A stretch of DNA of 64,000 nt from Heligmosomoides polygyrus polygyrus (GCA_947396885.1 OX377204.1:6882001-6946000); one strand, 5' to 3'. Positions 11,587-22,500 are shown, numbered from the stretch's first letter. Translations and numbers: made by a program. The notes: generated by a model not told the origin, from the letters alone.

Positions 11587-11731
11587 GGGGCCAGATTCAT
11601 CAGCCGCTTACCTGTCGGTAACGATATGGCGTGTCTGTATTTCTGTATCTCTCTGTATCACATATTACGTGGGCCGGTACGGTGAATCCGCGGTGAGATG
11701 ATACCGGCAGCATCGTTGATGAATCTGGAGG
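11587..11731. mobile_element. Foldback MITE related to family A
   Basis: Starts GGGGCCAGATTCATCAGC and ends inverted (gttgatgaatctgg). The interior differs from family A. The right half also forms a palindrome with 11755-11815. Confidence 0.7.
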
Positions 11732-11809
11732 GGAATGCGAGTAAAACCGTTCATCTCATTCATCAACGATACCGCTGGTATCATCTCACCGCGGATTTAC
11801 CAGAGTGGC
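11689..11809. repeat. Large imperfect palindrome
   Basis: The left arm 'ccgcggtgagatgatacc' to 'gttgatgaat' (11689-11728) recurs inverted at 11763-11805 ('attcatcaacgataccgc' to 'tctcaccgcgg'). It looks like two MITE ends facing each other across a ~35-bp spacer. Confidence 0.75.
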
Positions 11810-11829
11810 CTACATAGTATCTCATCTCA

Positions 11830-12215
11830 TGTAACTAAATTGTATCTTCTCCTACGACATTCAAAGGTGTGTAGACTGAAGAACTTCGCGAAGTCGGTGA
11901 AGGGACGGAGTTGTAGCCATACCCATGTACTCGTACCCAACTTTTTCTTATGAACCTGTTTTGCATAGATTCCAGCCTGACCATTTTTCCCTTCTATTTC
12001 GGACTGAAAATTCTGATGCCATATTTTAGAATTGGTCTAACATGCGACTTATAAGCAGTTACTAGGTACAGAGTCAAATTTTTCGCAAACATTTCAAAGG
12101 GTTGTGCACAACTCGAGCAGCTTTTCTCTGCATTTTGCAACGTGTTCCTTGAACGCAAGTTGAGTGCCCAAAATAAAATCCAAATCACGCAATGAAGTTG
12201 TGCTTCTAAAATGCA
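11830..12215 (-). mobile_element. CR1/Jockey-like LINE fragment (RT C-terminus)
   Basis: The minus strand reads 'LVTAYKSHVRPILKYGI' and then a region like 'SIQNRFTRK...RVHGY', the segment downstream of the RT domain in CR1/Jockey elements. Heavily decayed. Confidence 0.65.
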
Positions 12216-12249
12216 TCTCGTCAAGGTAGTAAGGAACCTGTCCTTCCGC

Positions 12250-12530
12250 TGGTCAACAAGTTGCTCGAGCATCTCCGTCTGTCCTCCAAGGGTGTTCCAG
12301 TGAATGCTCCTCGATCGAGGCGCACGAAGAGCGTCATATCGCGGGCTACATGTCGTACAGGGCTTTCACGAAGGAGTCTGACGCACACGTTGGTGGCCGT
12401 CTAAGAGTTCTCTTGACAAGACCGTAGAATCCTATCAGTGACAGTTCTTATCCAGCGACTGTCTCCGATATGCATTATGTAGCCGGCCAACCTAATTTTC
12501 GACAACTTGGGCAAATATCGGCACGGAAAA
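12250..12530 (-). mobile_element. RTE LINE 3' fragment
   Basis: The minus strand carries the same C-terminal region as 35200-35480 (lsKIRLAGYIMHI, RWI...DRILR...VKRTLRRPPTC). It contains frameshifts and covers only the last ~90 codons of the RTE protein. Confidence 0.7.
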
Positions 12531-12611
12531 GCTAAGTTATCCGTGTCTATTACATAGAAAAGCAGTTCTAAATGCCAAAAAAAAGGCAGAATGTTTTATT
12601 TGAAAATTTTA

Positions 12612-12890
12612 ATGTGAGGCGTGTGGCAGCGCTAATAGTGGAGGAGCCGGCAGTTGTCTGCACCCGATTCCAGGTTCTTGATTCAGATTTCCCACCCAAA
12701 CCAGCTAAGCCTTCCACCCCGCAGTGGTCGCGGAATTGGTACCAGACTTGTTTGGGCCACTGACTTGTCAATCGGCTCGCCACCGCAAGTCATTGTATGG
12801 CCAAATACGCATTCATGTCGCCTCCACGACATCGACTCGAAAAAGAGGGCTTGGGAAAAGGAATTGATTAATGCCGTAATTTATTCTTTG
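12612..12890 (+). repeat. tRNA-derived SINE copy
   Basis: Head with 'gtggcagcgctaatagtgg' replacing the box-A region, then 'gcacccgattccaggttctt' and the central 'ggtaccagacttgt' and 'gtcattgtatggccaaat' blocks. The 3' part after 12830 is diverged. Confidence 0.75.
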
Positions 12891-12921
12891 ATTTTAGTAA
12901 AAGGGATTGCGCCGTTCAGTA

Positions 12922-12987
12922 TTTTTTGAGATGTGCCATGCTTTTTACTTCTACTGAATGTCGCGAAGGCAATTTGAATGCGTATTG
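12922..12987 (-). repeat. SINE 3' fragment, inverted
   Basis: The minus-strand tail of the same SINE family ('gatgtgccatgctttttac', 'caatttgaatgcgtatt'). It is cut at its inner edge by the SL1-bearing sequence that follows. Confidence 0.65.
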
Positions 12988-13126
12988 CTATTTATTTATT
13001 TATTGCACGGTTACCTTGTGTGATTTCATAATGTAAAATCGTTACCCGGGCTTACCACGCGGTATACAACACCAGACACCAGCCCGAACGGTTTATTCGA
13101 CCACCTCAAACTTGGGTAAATAAACC
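12988..13126 (-). ncRNA. SL1-RNA-like sequence with (AAAT)n tail, probable retroposon
   Basis: The minus strand begins at 13126 with a 22-nt match to the nematode SL1 leader at 21 of 22 positions (A to T at position 7). GT follows, as at the SL RNA donor site. GGTTTATT (13126-13119) can pair with AATAAACC (13097-13090), resembling SL RNA stem I. CGGGCT/AGCCCG can form a second stem, followed by an Sm-like 'acgattttaca'. The minus-strand end is (AAAT)n at 13003-12988. The A/T-rich tail and a possible imperfect 10-bp flank duplication (AATGCGTATT versus AATGCAGATT) favour a retroposed SL RNA over a working gene. Confidence 0.55.
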
Positions 13127-13831
13127 AATGCAGATTAAATGCAATACATCAATCGATCCGAGAAGTGAACAATATCATGTGAGCAGTCGGCCAATAAAAA
13201 TAGAGATGACTGTACTCCCTAAGACTATTTCTAAAAAGAATTCTAAGAAGCTTTTCCCTTTCTCAATCTCCAAATTTGACGACCCTTAATCTTTTTGTTT
13301 CATACAAGAAAGTCTTTCTGTCGTTCTTTTTCCTAGACGCACACTACTTCAGAATATATTTCCAAAAGGATCTCTCATCTAAGGTTGAACTCCTCTGCGC
13401 AATATTCACCCTTGAGACTAAGCGCATTAAACGACCCAGAGACAAAGTTGAATCAGCGCAATCCAGCGCAAGAGAAAATAAGAAACTGAAGACATCGTTT
13501 CTGTTTTTCCTCAAGTCTTATATTCTGTTATGCAAGTGTTTTCTAAGATGAGCGGGGCGATATTCGCGCTGGCTGAGCCGAGGAATCCAATGTTTTGGGA
13601 TAATGGCGCGCAACATTCGCTGATACATATTCTTGTTAATTTTCTCAGCCTGCTGACTCAGTCAGCGCATTCTCCGTTTATCGCTCTACCGCGTATATAA
13701 TAGACATTTATCATATCTAGAGAGCAAAGATCGGGCAGTGGCTACAAGAAGCTAGCAGCGTATTGGTCTAAATATTTACGTAAACGTAGGCGTATTTGGC
13801 CTATACACTTACGGAAACGAGTAAATAGGCA
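13127..13831. other. No gene recognised
   Basis: AT-rich with short frames only. No domain or splice pattern seen. Confidence 0.35.
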
Positions 13832-13968
13832 AGCCACCATTTTATCCTTCCCGGTCTAGTCTCCGCTGCCAATTTACCTACTTCGGAAAGGTGCAGGGCT
13901 TGGTTAGCCTGGTGGTATCCGAACCAAGATCTCTCGGTTCGGTCAACTCTTCCAACACCTCGCTTTTT
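13832..13968 (-). repeat. Old tRNA-derived SINE copy
   Basis: The minus strand aligns by eye with the SINE central and head regions (ccttcccggtctagtct, ccaatttacc, gcttggttagcctgg). It is the most diverged copy seen. Confidence 0.55.
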
Positions 13969-15380
13969 ATTGTTTTTCACTTACCTCCAGCTGGGATCTT
14001 ATCATCCTGTCACGAGTGACATGTTCACTCGAAGCCTGTCTTCTTCATCTCATGATGGAGAAAGTCAAAATCAAGAGTAGAAGTCCCATCGTTTTAATGG
14101 ACAATTAACAACGAAGTGAACATCTTTCAGGAGCAACTAGTAGGCTAATGTCTCTCAAACGGAAGCATTTTCGCACAAAGATCTGCACGTCAGAATATGA
14201 CAATGGAGTAGGGCTAGAAATTCGTAATCATAGAAATTCAACTTTGTAAAAGTAGATGAATTTATGAACGTCGATTCGCCATTGGAGCGGCATCCAAGCT
14301 CTTTTATTTCTAAGCTGTAAGGAAGGTTTTCTCAGTTTTTGAGGCTTTTATTCAGAAAGCCAGAACTCCGAGGAAAAAGCACCAATTCACTCGAACTACA
14401 AACATGATAAACACTGCTATCTACACTATCGATGAGAAAGACATTACAATAGTACGTCGCATTCTCCTAAGAATCTGATGAAATCTGTGATTGGAAACCG
14501 CCAGAGGCGAACTCGACGTCAAACTGGCACCAGGATGATCTATAAAAAGCAGTTTGATGAATGTACTGGATGACGGTGATCTGTGGTCTAGGATTCGTCC
14601 AATTGTTACATGACGAATCTTCTGCTGAATGTAAGAAGTATATGATAAACACAGCTGTTCATAGGTTCCAGGCTTTAACAACTCCAATTTAGCATAGTTT
14701 CCCTCTGTATGGACTAGAGAGTCGAATGGTAATTCTTCTTTAAGTCGATATAAGAACGAAACAAGGCTCTCCAAACTGTTTCGGGTGACTTCCAGCTGTG
14801 CGAAACCGAATTACAAAATAAAACTCTCCAGAAACTCATTTATCTAAGATCCTTAAGAATTGTTCTTTTTCTGCAGAAAACAGGAAAACAAGGGAAAGTG
14901 CTTCCGCATGATTTGCTCTGAGAGATGGACCACAATTCAATCTGGCACTCAGCTGATGTTTATTTTGCTCAGTTGACAATATTTTAAAGGCCTATATCCT
15001 AAGCCATCGAGGTGTAGGAGTTTTTTCGTCGTTCGTGTCTACTATCTTTCAATGTGAATCTGTCAAGCTCTCGCTTGTTTTGTAACAACCATACTCCTCT
15101 ATGAATGGCTGGAATCTAGGGCAAAGGAATTTCTCCTTCTCAACGGTCCTTTTTCTTTCAGCTCCTGCAGTAGCATTTGGCTTCCTTCAGTTCCTACCGA
15201 TTCAAATCTCATAAAATATGGATGCACTACACTAGAATACAATAGGATGAACATTTTATGCAGAGGAGAAAAGTTTAAACTCGGAATGATGGCCAAGCAC
15301 GTAGAGATTCCAGGTCAAACTGCTGCTATCAGTCTGAGTAGGCGTGGGCATTCCAAAGTCGGGGGCGGAAGAGGAACCCG
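13969..15380. other. Mostly unassigned; possible exon debris at 14421-14774
   Basis: The minus-strand frame 14421-14774 (contains LELLKPGTYEQL) and an overlapping frame 14467-14652 (contains WCQFDVEFASGGFQ) look less random than their surroundings. I cannot assign either to a family. No splice structure is convincing. Confidence 0.25.
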
Positions 15381-15387
15381 TGATTCC

Positions 15388-15418
15388 AGATAAGGACCCG
15401 GCCGAGCCCTATAAAGAG
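15388..15418 (+). promoter_or_regulatory. GATA site plus TATA box of the Pro/Ser/Ala-rich gene
   Basis: AGATAAGG (15388-15395) lies 22 nt upstream of TATAAAGAG (15410-15418), which lies 37 nt before the ATG at 15447. The same 22-nt spacing occurs at three other family loci. AGATAAG is the core bound by GATA factors such as the nematode intestinal regulator ELT-2. Confidence 0.75.
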
Positions 15419-15446
15419 GCGGCGCACCGTTGCCTGTCAGCACAGC

Positions 15447-16051
15447 ATGAAACTCGCCCTCATCCTCGCTATCGCATTTCTGGCAATCGCAGCCGCCAAA
15501 CCGCATCGCTGTGACAGTTCGTCGGACTCTCGGGAAGACCCTCACAAGGGAAGGGTAAGTTCCTTTCCCTGTTGCTCTTCCATTTCTTCCACGCATGTAT
15601 AGGCTATAGATGATTCCTTATTCGGTTTCAGCCGCATCACAAGCATCATGGTCATCATCACCGTACTCGTCCTCCACCACCTCCGCCGTCAGGAGCTCCA
15701 TTGTCAAGCGCCCCGCCGTCAGACGCTCCACCATCGGGAGCTCCACCATCAGGGGCTCCACCATCGGGAGCTCCACCATCAGAAGCTCCACCTTCAGAAG
15801 CTCCCTCATCAGACGCTCCTACACCGGACGCTCCACCATCAGAAGCTTCACCATCAGAAGCTCCCTCATCGAACGCTCCTACACCGGACGCTCCACCATC
15901 AGAAGCTCCACCATCGGACGCCCCATCAACAGAGGCTCATTCATCAGATGCTCCTGCTACCACTGAAGAGATCCCTGCTCCTACTGAAGTTCCCAGCGTC
16001 GAACCGCAACCTTTTACTGGCAACATACCAGGCTTCAGCGTTGAGCCGTGA
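15447..16051 (+). CDS. Secreted Pro/Ser/Ala-rich repeat protein, 2 exons
   Basis: Predicted 175-residue secreted protein of unknown function. Exon 1 (15447-15554) encodes the signal peptide [20 protein letters not shown] and a Ser/Asp-rich stretch. The donor is GTAAGT at 15555. The acceptor is GGTTTCAG at 15631. Exon 2 (15632-16051) opens with the His cluster [11 protein letters not shown], then runs of [17 protein letters not shown] units (about 15700-15940), then an acidic tail ending SVEP. Both exons are multiples of three. AATAAA at 16143 follows the stop by about 90 nt. The N-terminus and the His cluster pair it with the gene at 40227. The codon pattern GCTCCACCATCA is nearly invariant, so the repeat probably expands and contracts. 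A role in metal binding (His) or as a mucin-like secreted polymer is possible but not shown. Confidence 0.82.
15700..15940 (+). repeat. Coding tandem repeat, 12-15 nt unit
   Basis: Roughly 16 copies of a unit like 'gctccaccatcagga', encoding Ala-Pro-Pro-Ser-(Gly/Glu/Asp). The unit differs mainly at the last residue. Confidence 0.85.
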
Positions 16052-16148
16052 CTTTGAACGTATAAGCCAACAGCATATTTGTGAACATATTGTAAATATG
16101 TTACCGATGTACATTTGTATTTATGCAACACTTTATGTTCAAAATAAA

Positions 16149-16679
16149 ATAAACACTATACTTTTATTTCTATTTTAGTGCTGTTTTTGCCCCTGAAAAT
16201 CTCGTATTTTGCAACAATTGACGCGATTTTTGGAGGTCGAACGGGATTTCATTGGCAAGAAGTTAGCACATGTAACAAATATGCGCTGACTACGGAGATT
16301 TGTAACATGTTCTTTAGAACTCGAGTAGAGTGCTTGTTGGAAAAGTTCAACATTTGTACACAGCTACCCGTGAAACGTAGGCAGATGGCTCAAATTAAAG
16401 GAGTACTTCCGCATGATTCAGAGAAATGGACGTCTACCGTTTACGACTGACCACTACTGTGCATGGGTGAGGCAATGTGACACCTCACTGATACGGTTTT
16501 CAGGTTCCACGAAATGGTCAGCAATACTGGTGCGTTAAATGCCTTGGTATTTAGCCATCCAATTGAATTTCTTTTATTCGTAGTTCACGTCTGTTTTCTT
16601 TCAATATTTATGCCGAACTGAAGTGGGTCTGTCCGGGCTTCATTTCTTTTCTAACCACCCTAACCCTCTAAGAGTTGTA
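16149..16679. other. No gene recognised
   Basis: Downstream of the poly(A) signal of the preceding gene. Only unsupported short frames. Confidence 0.35.
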
Positions 16680-16799
16680 GCTGTCATAACGATGTGTAAA
16701 GGCGTAGAGCATTCCCGTCCGGTCAGAGGGAGATGCGGGTTCGAGTCCCACCTGGCGCCAGAAGTTTCAGTTGCAACAAAACATCGCTATGACAGCTTA
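16680..16799 (+). tRNA. tRNA-like sequence between short inverted repeats (probable pseudogene)
   Basis: Perfect box B (GGTTCGAGTCC, 16734-16746) in a T-arm-like context is followed by CTGGCGCCA, like a 3' acceptor end. Upstream 'tagagcattcccgtccggtc' resembles D-arm and anticodon-arm sequence. No matching 5' acceptor strand exists about 72 nt upstream, so it cannot fold as a normal tRNA. Instead the unit is flanked by 17-nt inverted repeats (AGCTGTCATAACGATGT at 16680 and its near-perfect inverse at 16783-16799). It is a truncated tRNA or part of a SINE/foldback element. Confidence 0.4.
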
Positions 16800-16900
16800 T
16801 AACCTCGATACCGGCTACATGAGGCTTAAAGAAACAGATTTGAATCATTCCTCTAAGAGTTACTCACATCTACAATACCGCTCAAATTGTTTGCAAAAAA

Positions 16901-16936
16901 GACGCTTTGCGACGGATTAATCCGTCACAAAGCGTC
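16901..16936. repeat. 36-nt near-perfect palindrome
   Basis: GACGCTTTGCGACGGATT is followed directly by its inverse with one mismatch per arm (AATCCGTCACAAAGCGTC). It could form an 18-bp hairpin with no loop. No gene end lies nearby to make it a terminator. Confidence 0.8.
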
Positions 16937-17899
16937 GCATTGCCACAACTCTTTTCAAAGTTATTTGTTTAAAATCTAATTAACACCATTAGAAGCTTCG
17001 TTTCATTTTCTATACAGCGATTTAAACATCATCTAAAACGATTGCACAGTGACCTAGTTATGAAGCTTTTGCTTCCTCGGCTCCGTTAATTGATTTACGA
17101 CCCCTTCGAGATCCCCAGTGGCATGTCCTTAAGGCTTTTCGTTGACGAGGTTCATCGAAACTCAGAAATCCTCTATTGTTTTAGTAGATCTGTATTTGTT
17201 ACGCATCAAGCGTCATTATGGTACGAAATAGTGCCAAGTTTGAATAACATAGGGCCGATTTCAGAAAAGCGCAAACGCGCGGAAACCTAAGATTCAGTTG
17301 AGAATTACCCAACTAGTAGCCTCTTACAGAAGACACTATTCCTGTGGGAACAATGTTCTTTATAAAAGTGTAAAATGGCTTTGAGAAATGAAAAGAAATG
17401 ACTCGATTTTCTTTTTTCCAACAAGGGGTTGGTCCAATCTTAATATGCGGCGTAGTATTTCTACTATCTTTGAATTTCGGTTGCTCCTACACAAGATTAA
17501 GCACGAAAGCCGTGTTTTTTGTGGTCTACAGCTGACCACAAGCACATTCGAATATAGAAAGAACGAAAAGATTTTGGCCGTTCAAAGTAGATTTCTATGC
17601 GGTCAAAGTTTGACGAAAACAACAGAGAATTTTGTCTCAGTCGCTAACCCCTTTATGGATGAGTTTAGTCGAAAAATCAACTGGATAGCATTTCCCAGCT
17701 CGTTGCGAGCATTCCACAGATGTAATATTGTTCGCATTCAAACTGAAAACCATTTTCACTTCTTCGGCCGCCGAAACAAGATTGGGGCTGCGCTTCGGCC
17801 CGAGTGCGGACACGGCGGCGGGCCGCTCGCTGCCCCTGCGACCTTCCGCGGCACTCCACATGTCGTATATCGTCTATGCACACTATTCACACTTCCCAC
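16937..17899. other. Unassigned, with a GC-rich patch
   Basis: The stretch 17765-17880 is distinctly GC-rich (ggccgccg, cggcggcgggccg) compared with its neighbours. It directly abuts the mariner remnant, so it may be another inserted element. No domain is seen. Confidence 0.3.
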
Positions 17900-18776
17900 T
17901 TCCAAGGTGAAGCCAAATTCAACCACTCGCGAATTGGCGGCGACACTTGGATGTACCCAAAGCACCGTAGTGAGGCAGGTGGAAACCCTTGAGTACCGCA
18001 AAGTTTTGTCGTCTTGGTACCTCGTGAGCTGTAGGACTCTGACAAGGCATCAATGTTGCTGAGCGGCTGCTTCTTCGCTCGCACAGAAAGGACTTTCTGA
18101 AGGACGTTGTTACTGGTGATGAAAGCTGGGCTCTTTATGTTAACCACACCCGCAAGAGCCAATGGCTCCCACGCTGAGAACCCGCTCCAACACAACCGAA
18201 ACGTGGACACCACGAAAAGAAGGTTCTTCTGTGTTGCTGATGGGACTCAGAAGGCATGCTTTACTGGGAGTTGCTGGATAGCGAGACCACAGTCACAGCA
18301 CCTGTCTACATTACCCAGCTCCGGAGCTTGGCCGACGCCATGCGCCAGAAACGTCCAGAAGGGGAAAACGGCCACCTACTGCACGACAACGCGCGTCCTC
18401 ATGTTGCAGCAGTGAATCGCGAGAAAATCCAGGAGCTAGGCTGGGAAGTTCTGCCCCAACCACCGTACTCTCCAGACCTCGCACTTTCTGAATACCACCT
18501 GATCAGAGCTCTGAAGCAGCATCTTCGAGGTAGAGAGTTCGATGATCGACGTCAACTAGAAAATTGAGATTTCTTAATTCTTTTCCTCACAGCCTTTCAA
18601 TTCTGGCGGAAAGGAATTAAAAGGCTGCCTGAATGATGGTGCAGGATCTTACCATGGTGGACGGTTAGACGTGTATGGGGAATACATCATGGACTGAGTT
18701 TTTGTTTTAGCAAATAGGGAAAATTTGGATTTTGTTTAACGTTGCAAGACTTCTCGATCAACCTAATAGCAACTGA
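17900..18776 (+). mobile_element. 5'-truncated mariner with transposase remnant
   Basis: The right end 'cgatcaacctaa' followed by TA (18777-18778) is a mariner terminus. No matching left end is found. The reading frames give a helix-turn-helix part (TTRELAATLGCTQSTVVR), 'VVTGDESWALYVNHTRK' with the first aspartate, then 'LHDNARPHVA' and 'PPYSPDLALSEYH' with the second and third. All three catalytic positions are readable across frames, but stops and shifts separate them. It resembles the element at 60411-61681 more than the one at 1790. Confidence 0.8.
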
Positions 18777-19790
18777 ATGTAACCACGAAGATAGTGTGAA
18801 GGCGTGGAATAGCTTTGAATGTTAGCGCTGCCCTGTCTCCATACTCAGAAAATCAAGGACAGAACCAGTGCTATCATGAAAACAATGTGATCAAAGAAAA
18901 CAAAGTACTAAGGAACTTCTTGCAGATACCTGTTAATAATCGTTTTGTATTGCCTTAAGGAGTTTTGAAGCACAAATTTCTTTGTTAGTTTCAGGAATGC
19001 AGTCCCTGCTCTGTTTTTGAAGGAAGTAGATCTAATATTACTGTTAGCTCTAGAAATTTAAATTTTCATGGGCCTTTCCTAGTGTTGGAATGAAGTACTG
19101 AATAGAAATCATTTCCAGAAATGCCCACAATAACATTTATCAATTCATAAATTGTGACTAAGCCATATTTTTTCCTGCGACAAGCAAGAGAGCGTAAATT
19201 AAAGAGTTTGTTCCTTTCAGATGCCAAATGGATGCTGTTGCACTCATATCCATGCACTCTAATGCAGAGCTTTCTTGTAAAACTGTTTTTAACCAGTTCA
19301 AATCCATCGACTTCTCGTATGGTACAGGATTAGGCCTCACATGTAGGTCTTTTTTGCGCGTAATAAGTGAGCTACTGAGTTCGTTCTTAGAAACTTAAAT
19401 ATATTATGCACAACTTTTTCAGCTCTCTTTGCCGTATATTCGTCATTCCTTCTGAAGGAAAGCAAATGTTGTTGTGGGTAGCTCGCCTAACAGTCGTCCC
19501 TCGACTGTCGAAGAGGTATCCAAAAATATAATATATTTACTTCCCAAATCTGCCGCGGATTAATAGGTTGACATCGCTGACTTCATCTTCTTGATCCCAA
19601 GACGTCGAGTGGCAGGTCGAGGCGGCTTCGTTGGAGTTGTGTGGGGTCAGGGACTTTGTTACGCCAGGAGATCTGTAAAATTTACCACTATATAATTGAG
19701 TTAGCCCCCAGCCCTGCAGATGATGAGGCGCATCTCACTCAGGTTGGAAGCCTGGCTGAGATACGCCTCGTGGAACCACGTGCAATCTCA
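18777..19790. other. Unassigned; old LINE-like scraps
   Basis: 18895-18970 resembles 3225-3300. Minus-strand frames at 19066-19340 are too decayed to assign. No gene is seen. Confidence 0.3.
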
Positions 19791-19799
19791 TGGAATCCC

Positions 19800-20275
19800 T
19801 TGCGACGCCTCCGCGTACCTCGCGAGGGCAACGTCTGCCGTTCAACATGGGATATTGTTGCGTCAGAGGAAGCACATCCTCCTCCTGCTTGACACAACGG
19901 CGTCTGCGCGCGTTTCTGAGTGCCTGAATCCAGAAGACGGGTTCCCTTCGTCGCACCACAACCTTCTGAAGTCAGAAGAGGAGACGCCGTCGTCCTATGA
20001 CGAGGGATCGCATTCAGAATTGAGCATGAGATGGATGCTGCTGCAGCAGAGGAAGCACACCCTCCTCCTGCTTGACACAACGGCGTCTGCGCGCGTTTCT
20101 GAGTGCCTGAATCCAGAAGACGGGTTCTCTTCGTCGCACCACAACCGTCTGGAATCAGAAGATCGAAAAGAAAGGAAGCAGAGGTGACACCGTCGTCGTA
20201 CGACGACCGGCCGCATGCAGAACTCAGCATTATCCCATGTTGAACGGAAAACTTTACCCGCGCCAGGTACGCCTC
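19800..20275. repeat. Inverted-repeat structure holding two ~115-bp direct repeats
   Basis: The outer arms 'gcgtacctcgcgagggcaac...ccgttcaacatgggat' (~19806-19853) and 'atcccatgttgaacgg...ccaggtacgc' (~20228-20272) are inverted copies. Inside, 19866-19980 and 20050-20163 are direct repeats about 184 bp apart and almost identical. Long frames across this block on both strands come from the repeats. It may be a non-autonomous transposon; no coding function is supported. Confidence 0.65.
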
Positions 20276-20749
20276 TGCGTATGTCTCCCCAGTCCAGTAT
20301 TTTCTCATGGTCAACTGTACGTGGCGTGCTCGAGAGTTCGACAGAAGTCCCATCTGAAGATTTGGTTAACACCAGGACTCAAGTCGATACCAAACGTAGT
20401 ACTCACCGAGATGCTTCAGTAAATGTTGTCTTTTTGTTGTTCTGTTAACAAAATTGTTTTGAAGATCATACGTACTTTTTGTGTGAGTCGTCAGTCGAAT
20501 GCCGGCAACAGGTATTGAGACTGGAGGAGACGAGTTCAGGCGACTTGAATCGTATGAAGTGTCATCCCGGCTTCTTGTTGTGCTTTTGTACGCCTTTGCG
20601 ACGGGTTCGAGAAAAGGAATGTTAGCATAATATGTAAACGAAATATCAGCAAGCAGATAAGTTAAGCTAAACTAAATCGTATAGAATGAAATCTTTTCTG
20701 ACAGCTATGTGCATTGATTGCGCTTCGCGACACTTATTGCCTAAAATGA
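20276..20749. other. No gene recognised
   Basis: Nothing beyond short frames. The right edge meets a decayed LINE. Confidence 0.35.
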
Positions 20750-22500
20750 AGTCTTAGTCTCGCAATGAAACTGCGCTATTACGTTCTACTCTACCAAGAC
20801 TATGAGTATCTCTGTTGTACTGCAGTCCCAGATAAAGAATTTTTGTTTCTTCTCTTGATAAGGTATCACATCGTTGACCAATCCGCAAATGCGATTGGTT
20901 GATTGCAGTTTGGAGAGCAACGTGATCGTCCTCCTCAACAATGCTGTTGTATATTTTTTGCAAACATTTTGCAAGTGACATGCCGCATTTCTCAATCAGA
21001 AAGGAAATTTCGACGTTGTACATAATAAAAAGGACTGGCGAGAGTACGCCTCCTTGAGGGACTCCACTAGTAACTGGAAGGGATCCGGAAAACGACTTGT
21101 TGACCCTAACCTGAAAAGATCTGCCAATTATAAATTTTTTAATGCAATTAGTTATCCTTGAATAAACATCGATTTTCGTCAGTTGGAATATCTGCTTTTT
21201 TGATGGAATCTCGTCAAAAACTTTCATAGAGTTAAAGTAAATAACGCCTACGTCGACCCTTCTATCAAGAGCTTTCGTTTCGTCATTTAATGCTGACAGC
21301 ATTGTTTTGGTAGACCTTCTGATTGACTGGTATTAGATAATTTGATTCTCATTAAATTACAAGAGCAGCTTTGGGTTTCCTTTCGAATATTATAGCAAAA
21401 GGCGAATTGATTCTTATGGGGCAGCAATTGGCAGCAAGATTGTGAGGTGCTTTCTTGGGGTTGGAGTAACGGATGCGTGTTTCCGACGAGCAGGGACATC
21501 TCCTGAAGTACGACTCGCTTTAAATATATGCTCCAACAAGCACGCTATCGCTATGGCAATTTTTGTATAAAATAAGGTGGAATGTCATCCGGAGTAAAGG
21601 TAAATGTTGCAGGTAAGGAAGACAATGTTCTATGGATTTCTTCCTTGTAAAAACATGTTGAACATTCAATACTGTGAGCAGGGCTCGCAGTATCTAAAAC
21701 ATCATTATTTGGAAGGGACACCGAGAGGAATTTTTGAAAGTGTTTAGCGACCAGGGAAGACTGATCGTTAGCCATATCAGGTTTGGCTAATAGCCCGGCG
21801 AAATCCTTCAGAGGTGGGACTAATTTGGTTTGCTTTGGCATGGTATTTAATAAGGTACAAAAAGATGTTTCAAAAAGATAGTATTTAAGGATTTTTCTTT
21901 CAACGTAATTGTGATACCTATTCAGAAGCCGATCAAACTTATCGCTTAAAGCTTTGAAAAAGCTATAGCTGTTTTCACTTGCATACGTTTGATAATCCGT
22001 CCACCTGTTTTGTCTACATATGTTCAAAAATCCTGACCAAGTTGGGTGGCAGCTTGCCATAGTTGAGAGGCAATGTTTCCAATGGCATGAACTCTTGAAC
22101 GTAACTATGCAAGACAGATAGGAAGGACTCATATTTGTCGTCAACACAAGGGTATCCCTCAAGTAGCATTCTCCAATCCAGTGACAGTAGAAACTGACAG
22201 ATATGGAAATACTCAGCCTTATTAAATTAGCGCTCGACGGTGAAAGAATACTTGAGTGAACACTGGATCAAATAGGTGGACGAATGTCAACATTTTTAAC
22301 CAGGTGAGGCTCACTGCTAAGAATGAAGTCCAACACACTGTCGTGTCGAGTTGGCTTTGAAACGTTTTGGTGGAGCTTGCATGCTAGGCACATCTCCACA
22401 AAACGTTGCGTGGCCATCCTGACATTGGAGAGAAAACTCCTGGATCAGCCAATGTCCGGCAGACTGAAATCGTCCATAATCACACACTAGGATTAGAAAA
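20750..22500 (-). mobile_element. CR1/Jockey-like LINE, decayed
   Basis: Minus strand, in coding order. An endonuclease remnant near 22430-22490 ('FSLPDIGW') is followed by the connector region 22162-21551 ('KLVPPLKDFAGLLAKPDMAND', 'SSLPATFTFTPDDIP'). The RT domain at 21302-20754 follows: 'NSMKVFDEIPSKK' at motif A and 'SGVPQGGVLSPVLFIMYN' at motif B. The motif-C aspartates are lost (IYNSIVEEDDHVAL follows). It is full of shifts and is a different subfamily from the element at 29599-34007. Confidence 0.8.

Noticed and set aside
15315..15596. 93-residue minus frame over the promoter at 15388
   Set aside because: Antisense to the promoter and exon 1 of the secreted gene; no independent evidence.
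19739..20353. 204-residue minus-strand open frame with Cys/Gly repeats
   Set aside because: Lies wholly over the inverted/direct repeat structure; the opposite strand is equally open. No other support for a gene.
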